From the NCBI RefSeq assembly GCF_947172395.1, contig NC_069105.1, positions 7,585,971-7,649,970 on the forward strand: 64,000 bases of DNA, written 5' to 3'. Below the pieces are notes generated by a model that saw only the letters and a program-made list of their open reading frames with translations, had not been told where the DNA came from and made no database searches. The translations under genes were made by a program, and so were the position numbers. Source of the DNA: Bicyclus anynana (Eukaryota > Arthropoda > Insecta > Lepidoptera > Nymphalidae). This document shows, one piece after another, positions 12,780-25,400 of the stretch (positions are counted from its first letter, which is position 1; every line of letters begins with the position of its first letter).

Positions 12780-12880
12780 CAATTTTTTTTTATTTCAAGT
12801 AGGCTCAGTTTACAAGCACTTTTGATATGTCAGTTGACTATTTGTAAAGATTCTACCACCATTTTGTGTCCCTAAAAGTA
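12780..12880 (-). mobile_element. Short LINE 3' UTR fragment
   Basis: It shares TTTCAAGTAGGCTCA, CAGTTGACTATTTGTAAAGA and TTCTACCACC with the larger fragment at 23866-24195. It has no coding part. Confidence 0.7.
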
Positions 12881-15799
12881 AAATCAAAAAAAAGTCCCTA
12901 CTGTAAGTAAAATAATATTAAAAATATGGTGAGTATTCAGATATACTCAATATAGTTATTATACAAAGGCTAAAGTTTCTGTTTGTCACCAATAGCTTAT
13001 TGGTTGCTTGCATAACTGTACTAGCCAATGGGTGAAGTTCTCAAGTTAAATGAGTCGAAGCAAAGCTTGATTGGGTGTGCTAGTACATATTAAATATGAG
13101 ATGAATATATGTACATTCTATGGATTCATTGATTTGTAAGAGTGCCAGGTCAAGCATGTGGCAGAGAAAAACTTTGAGCAAATTCCGGAATATGCCTGTA
13201 GGCCTAACATTAGCCGAAGACCAAATAACAAATTTCATGAGAAGAGAAATACAACAAATCTCAAAATATTACTGTATCTTTTGTTGTGTTGGGACAAGAG
13301 ATGGGGCTAGGACTACTCTGCTTCTATCAATTGACATTTTGTCTATTTCTTTTCAAAAGACATTTCATTTATTAGGTTATAATAATTATTAGGTTATATT
13401 AATTTCAGGCTGGTTTAATTTTATTGATAATTGCATAATCAAGATATAGGCAAGTACTCACATTATAAAATGCATGATTTCAACAAAAAATACACATTAA
13501 AAAATATGAACAATTGTGAATTCTAATTATTTTGGGTGATTATGATTTATTGTGAAATAAAGGACTGTTTGATTTTTTTTTCTGTCACATGCTGAGTCCA
13601 AAATGTTTGGTCTCCCTTGGTAAGATCCTATTACCAATTTCATTATAGGGCTTGCTCCAGTGCCATATCGAGCTGGTTATTTTGCTATTCTTCTTGCACC
13701 CACTTCTACTACTCCCTCTACGCTACTTTCGCACTAAAGTGTTTTTCAGATAATATGGGTATGGTGACAGTCACTTATATGATGTTCATAATACATACTA
13801 TTATCATGTAACGCGGCAAAACTTTCAAGAGTGTAACAAAACAAAACAAACTGTCACGGGCACCATCCTACATGAAACAAACTGTAGGCAACTGGTTTGT
13901 GTGTAACAACATAATATTTATTCACTTTAATATGTTCTTTCAGTATGTTAGTCTCCCACGAAGATTCTCAAAGACTTTAACATAGTAAATATTATTGTAG
14001 TTTGTTTGCAAAAAAGGGATATGTAGGTCTACGGATGCTATGTGACAATGCAGCAGCAGAGTAGCTTACAACAGTAGCTTTCAGTAGCATTTTATACAAG
14101 ATACTCTTGCCTGGTTTTAGTTTTACACCCAAACCAAACCAAGAATTTAATCACTCAGTAAAATGTCTTTGTCCGGAGAGTCAAATAGTCAGATGAGACA
14201 TGAGTCAATTTGGAAAATACAAAACTTGTTGCTTCTGGGAATTTAGGTGTGGGCTTTTTTCGATTTCTCCCCAAAGGACAGGCAAAGATCTGTGACCTTA
14301 CAGCCTTTAATACAGTTACAGTTTAGTCTCAACTAATTTTCTATCAATGTATTTGTAAGGTAACAATTTAATGTTATTCAATTTATGCGAAGAGAGTGAG
14401 CAGCTCTTAATGACTAATGCAGCACCGCTCACTTTTAAATTATCTCAATAAAAATTTAACTTTCAAAGGTAAATAGAGCATAAAAGTTTACGAATCTACA
14501 CTTGAATCTAATACTGCCGAAAGGGAGTAGGGTCCTTTTTCGTGATTTATGAGATATGGGAATTATATAATGTAGTAGAATCTAAGTTTGTGTGTAAGAA
14601 ATCTTATCAGAATCAACGCAATCTCCAATTTGTATGGCCCGTTATCTCAAGACTTAAGTCTTACGCGACGAGTTGTCGTGGCATTGCCTACATTTGCACC
14701 AAATATTTATCAACATCACATTCTAATTATAAAGCTCACCTGGCCACTCTATTAGCTGTATAAACTGGAAACAGTAATCCAATAATATAAACGATCACTC
14801 AGATCCTATTACTTTAAGGACACAACTAACATTCTTTGAGCGAATTCACGTATATTTTAGTCACTATGCAATTCACAAACTCACACAAATCGTTTTGAAT
14901 TTAATTTAATTCACACTTTATCGCGATTTTAAAAGAAACTTGAATTTTTCAACTCAAAAATTCGGCAACAATCACTTGCCTCCATTCCAACTGACGGACG
15001 GCCATAACTAAAAATGTTGCCACTCTAGCGTTTGATAACGGTCACGTTATTTCACAACAACCAAAAGTTAGTGTTACCGGCTACGATATCTGTTTACCCT
15101 ATAAGGACATATTAATTAGTAGCATTGCATTAATTACAATAGAATATTTTTGGGTGGGCGTGAAGTCCAACAAACACAATGATACCTTCTCAGAAAAAAT
15201 AACTCATGATTTAAGAATATTGCAATATAATAAATAAGTTGAATTTAATAAAAGCAATATTAATTTCGTGTAGTACAGGGAGCCCGAAATATGTCTATAA
15301 CAATTAATGAAAGTTAAGGAACTTAATTTATAAATTATGTATTTTACAATTTTACAAACGTCAAAAACGCCGTCGTCCATTTTGTGACGTCACAATGTAA
15401 CTTGATATACTAAACGTCAAACTAATTAATAACTAATATTTTTGTCTAGCTTTCACCGATCAATCTCATTCGTGCCTTCTCCATCTACTCGACACTGGCG
15501 AGATAAACCGTGCCCAATTGGCACAAATGAAAGCCATTAAGAAGAATTGAATTGAATATTTTTGTCAAACGCTCTGTTTGGTAGAGGATTAGATAGAGTG
15601 ACGACATGAAACAGTTGAAATATAGACCATTATGGCCAACAGCGTATTTTCAAAAAAATATTTAAAAAATTTAAATTTTCAGGAATCACGTCTCAATAAA
15701 ACATGATAATTATTTTGAAATCTGGTACTAGAACGATATTGATCAGTTCAAGACCCTTTTAAAAAGTGTCAACTAGCCAATTACAGATATAGTTACTAT

Positions 15800-18150
15800 A
15801 AAGCAGGAATACTAGACTCTGTACTGTTTTTTAATATGCTTTATGACACGCAATCATTTAAGTTATAAATAATTTTACTAAAAGAGTTGATATATTTGCC
15901 ATTTTTATGTGTAAATTTTTATTGTGAGTAACATTATAAGAGAAACTCTCAAGGCTAGTATTTACTTTATGATATACTTTCTACCATTTTAGTAGGAATT
16001 TCCAAGATATCCGTGTAAAGAAGTACGTAAGTTCGATTTAATTATATAATGATTTTGGATTTATTTTGGCTCATACGTATCTCGAGGATTAATCCTTTAA
16101 GTATATGATCGATTAATGGTCGGGTTTGGATAGTGGTTTCCATACCTGTTCATTGAAAAAACAATTCAGAGGGTAATAAAAAACAGACATAAGAACATTA
16201 AATTTTAATTTTAACAATTCCTTTTTATACCTAAACAGATAGTAACAACCATTTTCTTAGATATTATATTGTTCAACACTTTCAAAGTAGGCATGTTTTA
16301 GTTGTTAACATTACAATACAAAGGTTATATTATATGCAACACTTAGAAATCCAATAGTTTAGAGACTGTAAAAGGTTTGAGATGTTGAGAATATTATGGA
16401 AGTTTCTTTCAATACAAAAATACATTCGTCTTCCTTCATAATACCTACTCGTAAAATGATAAATTTTATAAATATTATTAGTATAAAAATTTAAATGAAT
16501 GTGTATAGAATATTATAAACATATTAGCCAAAATTATCATTATAATATACTTATGATAAAAATCTATATCTTTGCGGACTAGTTTCACAGTTCTGAATAG
16601 CTGCTTCCACATTAAGAAAAAGTAAAGCAATGATTAATTTAAAGAATAAAAATAAAAGATAGCACTCATTGAATTATTTCATATTCTTTACACTTCAATA
16701 TACAGTGTAAATAACTATCGAATATATTGTATTATAAAAAAAGTTGATATCTGTATACATGATATTATGCTAAATATAATACAGGTTCAAAGTACGAAAC
16801 TATTAAATTGCCGACTCATAGGCACCTAGTGTTACGCAAGTTTCAGGGCGACGTTTTCTAGGTTTCGGAAAATATAAACATGGTTATGTTACGGGATATG
16901 TAGGGTACTAATATATTTACTGAAAGTATTCGGCCTTTAAACCTATTTATATATGTATTTGTAAACATTCTAATAAAGAGAAAAATATCCTATAGTTTTA
17001 CACGAATATATGAGATACACTGATGTTATTTTAAGACTTACATTAATGGAGCGAAAAAGTCACTTGGATATGTGGTTCTAAACCTTCTACGAATAAAACT
17101 CACACACATTACACATGACAATGAAGCTATTTTATGTAATACAGGCACAATTTTTTATACATATATAAAATGCAGTTTTTTTATAAAAAGCGAACATTGC
17201 CACAATTAGACATATCAGGCAAAGATATGGTAAAGTATTAGACGAAAACGTTGTTTGTATATTACGAGTATAGATAATTTATACTCTAATTACATTAATA
17301 AAATGGAATGGGCAGTGATCATCAGTCGACACGAGCTATTAAAATTTCTAGTTGGTGTTTAGTTCAATTTTATTAAGCATTTAATATGTTACGGTACTAC
17401 ATAAATTATTTTTATTTAGCCGACACGTTTAGAGGCGTGAACATACATTGTATGAATGTTGTTTGTACACTTTTACCGGGTCGCACGATGCATGTTTCCG
17501 CCTTAGAGCTAAGTGTGGCAAGATCCTGCGCTTATAAAATAACACCAATGACAAGATGACCATTCACACTTTATGATAAAGATGTAACAATAAGTGGCAC
17601 ATTTGCAATTATCAATAATTTCCATTTAATATAAAAATTTGATAAATGTTATACATATGTTAAGTTCTTAAAACCGCTACAACGTACATAAATATTATTT
17701 ATACACGAATCCGTCATTTTATATAAAAATTACATTGGTTAGTTGGCTACGCAAAAAAAAACTTGATTTGCTAAATTATGAAATAAATAATAAATGAAAT
17801 TGTACACCTGCAACCAAGCATGAAAAATACTATCTGCGATTTAGCAAAATTGTTATTAACCATTTACATTTTAACTTACAATTCAGTATCATTCATTATC
17901 ACAAAAGGATTGGGTAAATATAGAAAGTAGTATATATTTAGAAACCAAGTAATCAAATATACAGAACATTACAAAAATAAATACCATATATTCACAATAT
18001 TCAATTTGTATCATATTTGTTAACTTACATTCTTTGACACAGCCTATTTTAGTTTGAGATTAGATGTTTATACTAATAATAATTACAAATATAATTTATT
18101 TTGGTAAATTTTTGCAACTGAAAATGGCAACACTGTTTTTTTTTTCTATT
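15800..18150. other. AT-rich intergenic stretch, no gene seen
   Basis: No coding frame, SINE or LINE is recognisable over 2.3 kb. It is less repeat-laden than its neighbours. It could be a long 3' UTR or a non-coding RNA, but nothing in the sequence decides this. Confidence 0.5.
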
Positions 18151-18155
18151 GTAAA

Positions 18156-18287
18156 GGCCGGTTTCACCACCTTCTGAACTGTTAGATAATTCACAAGTTT
18201 TACATTTGAAAGAAAGTAAGAATGTGACAAACCTGAAACCCTACAGTTCGGATACTATCCAATACAAGAAGGTGGTGAAACTGGCCC
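18156..18287. mobile_element. 132-bp MITE, Harbinger-like ends, TAAA flanks
   Basis: The left end GGCCGGTTTCACCACCTTCT pairs with the inverse of AGAAGGTGGTGAAACTGGCC at the right. Both sides are flanked by TAAA. The GGCC-GTTTCACCA ends and TAA-type site suggest a PIF/Harbinger derivative. The short open frame inside is incidental. Confidence 0.75.
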
Positions 18288-19228
18288 TAAAGCTAGTAGT
18301 AAATCTGCTAATGACTTTTAACAGGCTAATATCACAAATTAAGATTTTATATGATAAAACCTACGACGCTAAAAGTTTTAGGTACAATAAATGCAATCTT
18401 AAGTACGATATATTATAGTATTTTATATATTTATTATGATTATATTCCTTTTGTTTACCATGGTAGGTATATAATGCTGTTAAAGAAAATCAATTCCATT
18501 TTTAAACATGAAAATATCTAGCTTTTATACTCAAACCTTATTCAATGTAGTCTCAGTTATGTTTAAAATAAAACAGCAATTAACGAAAAACAAAAAACTT
18601 GAAAATTTACGCAATTTTTTAAAATTAATTGATTAAATTGACCACATAGATCTGGTATATGATAAGGTCCAAAACTTTTAATCAATTTGGGTCTGACGTA
18701 CTATTAAAGACTTGAAAAATACAGATAATTAAAATAAGTCAATCGAGTTTCTTATCGGTTTTTCACAGCAGAACCTGCCTTTGAAACCAGTAGTCCTTAT
18801 ATTAAAAATTTGTTTACATTTCAAGTTTTAAACTAAATATACTTGAAATATAAACAAATTTAAACAGAACAGAACAGTTTCTGTAATTAAGTTTTCTAGT
18901 AATTTGTTTGTTTATTGTCAAAATTATAGGTATAATGTTAAAATTCATTCGATTATATATTCAATCCATAATTGTTAAATTATAATTTCATATGTAATAA
19001 ATAAAAAAGAATTATTATAAAATAAAATATTTTTAATAAAATTGTAAAAATAGCAAATTTCAGTTATTCGTTTCTATCTAAATGAAGTTACATGTTCATT
19101 TAGCTATTCAAGAACTCAACTTTATATTGCACCAAATCACTTATAAAATTTTGGTTTCCTAATCCTAAGGTTTCCTGCCGCAGGGTATATATTGAATACT
19201 AGGTGATTCTTGCGACTTTGTTTGCCTA

Positions 19229-19325
19229 TATTTTTACAAATATACTCAAAGGCACAATTATACGCCCACTTGAATATGACGCCAGTATATTAAAGTGGGC
19301 GGATAACTGTGAGTATATATTTGTC
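19229..19325. repeat. Imperfect inverted repeat in the BLTP3 3' flank
   Basis: ACAAATATACTC ... CGCCCACTT pairs with AAGTGGGC ... GAGTATATATTTGT around a loop of about 23 bp. It is probably a MITE relic. Confidence 0.55.
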
Positions 19326-19539
19326 ATTTTCACAAATATATTTGGCATTTCTGGGTCGTTCTGCAAGCGGGAATATTACCCATGACCTCTTGGTGTTGAG
19401 TCCAACCTCTTTACCGTTGACCCATTGAGACTTGTAGGCATCCGCTTTGAAGAATAATTCATTAATTTTTTTTGGAAGCTGTTCATATATACAGAACAAT
19501 CAGCAGTCATTATTAGCAGCAATTTTAAGTAGATCCGTG

Positions 19540-20555
19540 ATATGGAAGCCTATACTTGTAACTGGAGGTCATTAATCATTGGTCGTCGTTTTATTAAGTA
19601 ATACACCAATATAAGTGGACCTCTTTAATGGAAGCCAATTCATATAACTAGAAGTCGTTTAATATTGGTCATCATCTTCAATCGACTATTTAGAATAAAT
19701 TCCTACAGACATCGTCCAAGGAAGCTTCACTATCATGCTTATTTTGTGTTCGAAGCAAATGATTTGCTATGACATGACCATTGATGACCCCTTAACATTA
19801 GGGTCTTGGTCAAACCTTCAAATATTTGTCAAAATAGGTTTTGTCAATTAGGCAGATGGAAATAACTTGTTGACTTAATATAAACTTTATGGCCATAGTC
19901 CTAAGGTCCATAACTAGTCGTTAGTATGAAACTTTGTTCGAGATTTCCTATTAAGAAATATTATACATGTTTATAAGTATTATCATTTACTAAATTGTTG
20001 ATCAAAGGTAGTAGTTTATTAAGTAACGCCAATATAAGTATCTTAATGTCCAATATAAGTAGACTTCGCACGCAGAACACTTTGCAATTGTCTAGAGGTC
20101 AACGGAATATAGTAACATCAATCCAATAAAGTCCAACATCCGTTGACCTCCCATTTTGGAAGCATCATATGCAACTAGAGATCAATGATCAATGAATTTT
20201 ATTAGTTATTTAAATACATCATTATAATCGCCGCAACAAACGGTTAAATAACCCAATATAAATAAGCCTCTCACGTCAAAACATTTCCAGGCATCTAGAG
20301 TTCAATCAAAAATGATTGTCTTGTCATTAATTTACACATGTATGGACGCTGCATCAAAAATGTCGATAATTTCCAATATAAATGGGCCTCTCACATATTT
20401 GTACTTGCAGGCAACTAGAGGTTAATTTAAAATGGTAAACTCACTAGTAATCTAAACACATTAATGTGGACTCCACATCAAACTATTTCCAATATAGATG
20501 GGTCTCTCATGTGATAGTGCCTGCAGGCAACTGGAGGTCGATATAAAGTGGCCGG
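19540..20555. repeat. Degenerate tandem array, about 119-bp units, 3' of BLTP3
   Basis: Motifs CCAATATAAATGGGCCTCTC and GCAGGCAACTAGAGGT recur in order near 20253, 20371 and 20490 (period about 118-119 bp), with more decayed copies at about 19545-20160. The array ends next to the last BLTP3 exon and may be part of its 3' UTR or of an old satellite. No coding frame runs through it. Confidence 0.7.
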
Positions 20556-20641
20556 TTCGTTAGGGCTGTAACACACTAAGGCTTCTGGTCGCCGCAACAC
20601 GCGGTACAGTCGAGGCAGCGCTGTGCCCCGCCACGTGATCG

Positions 20642-22422
20642 CTATCTCTTTCCGCGGCAATTGTTAGATATTTGTTCCTGGAATGTAAAAAAAATGCATT
20701 TTTGTAAAAATTACAAATATTTAAATTTTTTCATTAATGTTTTTAGTAGTAATTAAATAAAATTAACAACCATGTTAAGTTAGAAACCATGACAAATATC
20801 AGAGCAACAAATTGTAGGATATTATTTAACTACAGGGGACACGCCCTACAATATGTCGTGATACGAACATGGTAAGCATTATATGCCTTTTTTTAACAAT
20901 CCCTAAGTCCACAATCAAAGCCTACCCTCATATTAGATCTAATTGTCCCAAGTTGGGAATCTATCCCAAGATTTTACGATTTTAAACTAGCGCTTAGACA
21001 TCTGAGTCACAGGGATTATCTAATTTTATAATACAATAAACATATTTGACATTATTTAATTTAAAAGCAGTAAGCAGTAGTCCACAGACAAAAAAAACTC
21101 GAATTTATTTTGCGGAAATAAAACATTTACTGTTTATTTTATAACAATCCCATTTACTTCTAACTACATTTAGAAGTATTAATTAATATAATTTGTAAGT
21201 AGTTAAGTCAAACAGTGAATTACAAATTCCCATAATACAGCCAATCGCCAAAAGTCGAGAAACACAGAATCGTTACGACCACAACTGCCGTGTGCATTTG
21301 TGCATGATTGAAAATAATCATTATTTTAAATATTCGCATTATTTCACCTATTTGCTTAAACAGAAAAATTATAAAAAAAATATATATTGTTACTTTCCAC
21401 GTGTAAAGGGGTTTAACAAAACCGCATACCTGCAGTAACCGCACGGTTTCTATGAGGTCGTGTTTGTCTGCCAGTAAACTTGCCGCCTCGTGTTGCGCTG
21501 CGTGTGCACACTGCCTTAGCACCGACGCCTCTTCCACTTTCCTGTAACAGCAGAGTGGTAGGGTGCTTTGTGACAGTGGTCATCCAGTGAAGTATTACAT
21601 CATTATTGGCAGCCTGTTTTAATGCTTCCTCACGAAGTCTTGGCTCTCCGTCTATATGGAGTTTAGACCCACCATATTGCCGCAATGCGGGTTGGCGGGC
21701 TTGGAGTGATATTATTAAATTCCTTATCGACTACTAACAGATGTATAAGCGGAACCGACGTCTTCACGTGCTCTCAGAGGCGTAAGAGTTTTTTGATTTT
21801 TTTTTTCGATAAATGGTAAACACAACAACACACAACGTCATAGCTTATTTGTTTTGTAAAAATAGATTCATTTATATGTTTGTTAAAACTTCAAATGATT
21901 GTACATGCGCGCTTAACGACTTAATATTTATTAGAATTCAGTGAGTAAGTGTTTAATTACACGAGCGGCAGCCGCTACCGACGACTGCAGTACGTCTCGG
22001 CGGCAGCCAACGGGAGTCGACTGCAGTTGGTGACGCCGTCGCCTGCCGCCCGCAGTCGTCGGTAGAGTTGCCGCTCGTGTAAATTAACCCTAAAAAGTAG
22101 CACTAAAAAAGTCGACTTACGCTCTTAACTCCCGATTATCTTCAGCTATCCGGCTCAAAGTGGCCAATCTCTTCTTCAACTCTTCATTCTCCTCGTTAAG
22201 CCTCTGTAGTTCTTCCATAGCTTCCTGCAGCTGGGGCGCTGGACTGCTGGGAGAGACTGTCCTGGAGCTGACCGGTGGGGGGCCCAAGTGGATGACCCCC
22301 GAGGTGTCTCTGGTCAACCGGAGAGTGGTCAGGTCTAGGTCCAGCGGTTGGGGCGGCGGTGAGGATATAGATCTGGTTGGACGGTCCTCGACCAAGTGGA
22401 GTTTGACGTTCTCTATTAGGAC
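20642..22422 (-). CDS. Bltp3: BLTP3 exons 26-28: last beta segment, Ser/Pro linker, coiled coil and stop (residues 1104-1252)
   Basis: Exon 26 (22121-22422) starts VLIENVKLHLVEDRPTRSIS, passes through a Pro/Ser linker and enters a leucine/glutamate-rich coiled coil (EAMEELQRLNEENEELKKRL). Exon 27 (21430-21541) continues it (KVEEASVLRQCAHAAQHEA) and ends at a strong CTGCAG/GTATGC donor in phase 0. The only good downstream acceptor is TTACATTCCAG before 20677. In phase 0 it gives EQISNNCRGKR and TAG at 20642-20644. In a different phase the same stretch is open for 38 codons to TAA at 20560-20562 and looks more coding-like, so the extreme C-terminus is uncertain. The first AATAAA I see downstream on this strand is at 20198-20203. 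Confidence 0.85.
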
Positions 22423-25400
22423 CTGGAAGTTGAAAGAGATAGAAAGATGTATTATGTTCAATGTTCATACTAATAATAATAATAACAATTAGTAGCTACT
22501 GTTCCAATGAGGAGTTCCCTTAACTATCCTTCGTCTTCATTACCAGACCCCTAATGATAGTCACAACCCATCTAGGTGGAAAGTTCTTATAAACACTAAT
22601 TAATCAAGCCCCATCACAGGGTAGCTACTGTACACCGTTGAGGAGTTCCATTAAGTGTCCTTCGTCTTCATCACCAGACCCCTAATGACAAGCACAAACC
22701 ATCTAGGTGGAAAGTTCTCGTCGACACGAATAATTCACAAAGCCCAAACTAAAGTTAGTCTTAAGTTTGGGCTTTGTGAATTATTCGTGTCGTTCTAATA
22801 CTGTAACCGTTGAAGAGTTCTTTAAGCTCCAGTATCAGATAGACTTCAGACCTTCATGAAGTTGTAATGATTTAAGGTTTTTAATGAAAAAAATATGAAA
22901 TAATATAGTTGCCCTTACGATTTTTGAAAGTTCCCCTCGCTTTCTCCAGGATTCCATCATCAGATCTGACATGATGACAATGGGACCACCTCAGAAAACG
23001 ATTACAGTTGAAACAGTTTTTAAACGAGTCAATGCGTTAGATCATTGATCTTATACTTTTACAGAGGGGAAACCTCTAGCGAGGCAGATCCCTGTAAGGA
23101 CCTTATAGCAAATAGTTCTAAACATGTAAACAATATATAAAAAGTTTCCATACCTCAAGCGGCATAGGAGGGAACAGCACCTCGTCCTCTATGAACTCTG
23201 ACAGCGCCAGCGTGGTGCTCATGTTGAGAGCGATGCTCAACTCTCTGATGCGAGCCTCGAGGAGTTCCACGTATGGCGCCAGGCCATACGGCTCACCCTG
23301 GAAATTATTCAAAAGGTAAATAAATGATCTTTATTATCAACCTATAGTAATGGCCCACTAGAAGAGAGATTTTCATTTTTAAACGAGTGAGGATATGGAG
23401 TTAAGACTCACCATGCGTCTGCATTACCTGCATGATTTTTTTTTGAAAATTGATACCTTAGCAGTTACGTAAGGCTGAAACTCGAGAATGTCTTGATGGA
23501 TTTCGATAATTATTTAATTTTATTTCATCTGCTGTTATAAATGAGTAGTTTAGAAAAAGAAGAATTAAGATAAAGGAATAGATAAAATTTCGAAAATAAT
23601 TTTGAATGTGAATATGGCGGATACATCGTTTTGACACTCGTAGTTGTATCATACATGACTGTTATTCTTATTATTTTTTTTAATCATAAATGCGGCTTAT
23701 GTAGAACGTAGCATATGGCAGGACCAAGCATGCAAATCAGGTGGCATAGCCTTAAACCTACACCCAAGACCACAAGTCCTGGGAACTGTTTCCTCTACAA
23801 GATGAGGAGATCCTTGTCACTGCTACCCGTAGTATATAGCTTGTAGTATAAAAATAAAAAAAAATCAAAATTCATTTATTTCAAGTAGGCTCAATTTACA
23901 AGCACTTTTGACACGTCAGTTGACTATTTGTAAAGATTCTACCACCGGTTCGGAAGGCAGGTTCTGCTGAGAAGATACCGGCAAGAAACTCAACAGTTGC
24001 TCTTTTGAAATGAAAAAGTCATACAGTATTATAATTTACATTTGATAACAATTACAATTTCTTATAGTTTTACTTCCTGTGTGAAGGTGGAAGCTGATCC
24101 AATGGCCTCCAAGCACCTTTATCGTTAAGGAACTCATCAATAGTGTAGTAACCTCGACTAAGTAAATGTTTTTTTAACACATTGCTTAAAGTTGTGCATT
24201 GGCAAGTCCATCATATAAGTCCAATATATATTAACCTACCTTTTCGTTCAATAACCTCGGCAACTCGGTCCGCAGTAGCCTAGCTGCGACGCGCGGCGTG
24301 TCTCTCGGCTTCAGTATATCATCCTCATCAGTGGTAGGCTCGGACCACGCGCGCGCTCTCATCGAGAACTTATTCTGCGTGAGAATATTATGAGTCATGG
24401 GGGAATTGGTTCATTATAACATGGGACATTTCTATTTGCGTGCAAAAAGCTTCTAAAATATATTTATACCTGTATTAAGTATCAAATGAATATAACGTTT
24501 AGACCGTATGATTCTAAATTGATTCGAACTTTTTTGTATGAAAGTTGGCATAATTGACCCACCGCCATTTTGTCATTTCATTACTACATCGATGCCAAAT
24601 GAAACTTTCCGAAATGGCTTGACTATATTGTACACATTTTTTTTGCCTTTTTATTAATATAAATAAATGGGTAGTTAGGCCTATGCACTGTGCCCGTGTT
24701 GAAGAAAATACAAACACTTTAGAATGAAAGAGCAAATTTATTAAAGTCCGGTCGCTCAGGGATTGCGTTTCTGACACCTGTCAATGTCAATGAGAGAGAT
24801 AATGTCAATCTCAATGAGATATTTAAATATCTTTTATTAACCTTAATAACGAGTAATAACATAAAAAATGGAATAATTATGCCGACTTACAATAAACGTA
24901 TTAATTTTGAGCTAAAATGATTAACAATTCATTCATTAACAAATATAAAAAGGTGTCATTGACAGGTGTCAGAAACACAATCTCTGAGTGGCCTGATTTT
25001 ACTTCCTAAGCGATTTCTTCGAGTTTAACTGACTGGTGGAACCACTGTGCGTTATGATATTGCGTAAATTATTGTAACATTTAAAGATATATAGTTCTCG
25101 TTAAACAAACAGTCGGACAATACAATTTGTTTAGCGAAAACTACTCTTATACTAAAGGTTATTCATACATGATTATGTAAATGTTTTTGTTAGTTTATTA
25201 GTATGGGTTTTTTATGTATAAATTATTATGGGTTGTGTATTTATACATTAGTTTGTTAACACTAAAGACTACTTGTAATCAAGCTGCATTCCTAGCGCCA
25301 ATTGCGTGCAAAAAAGCGACATGAAAAACATATGAAATGGATGCACTTTACTTTGCAAGCCACATAAATGAGGATCCGTTTTCTTTCTTTTCTTGTTATT

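Noticed and set aside
22160..22492. 110-codon plus-strand frame
   Set aside because: Antisense shadow of BLTP3 exon 26.
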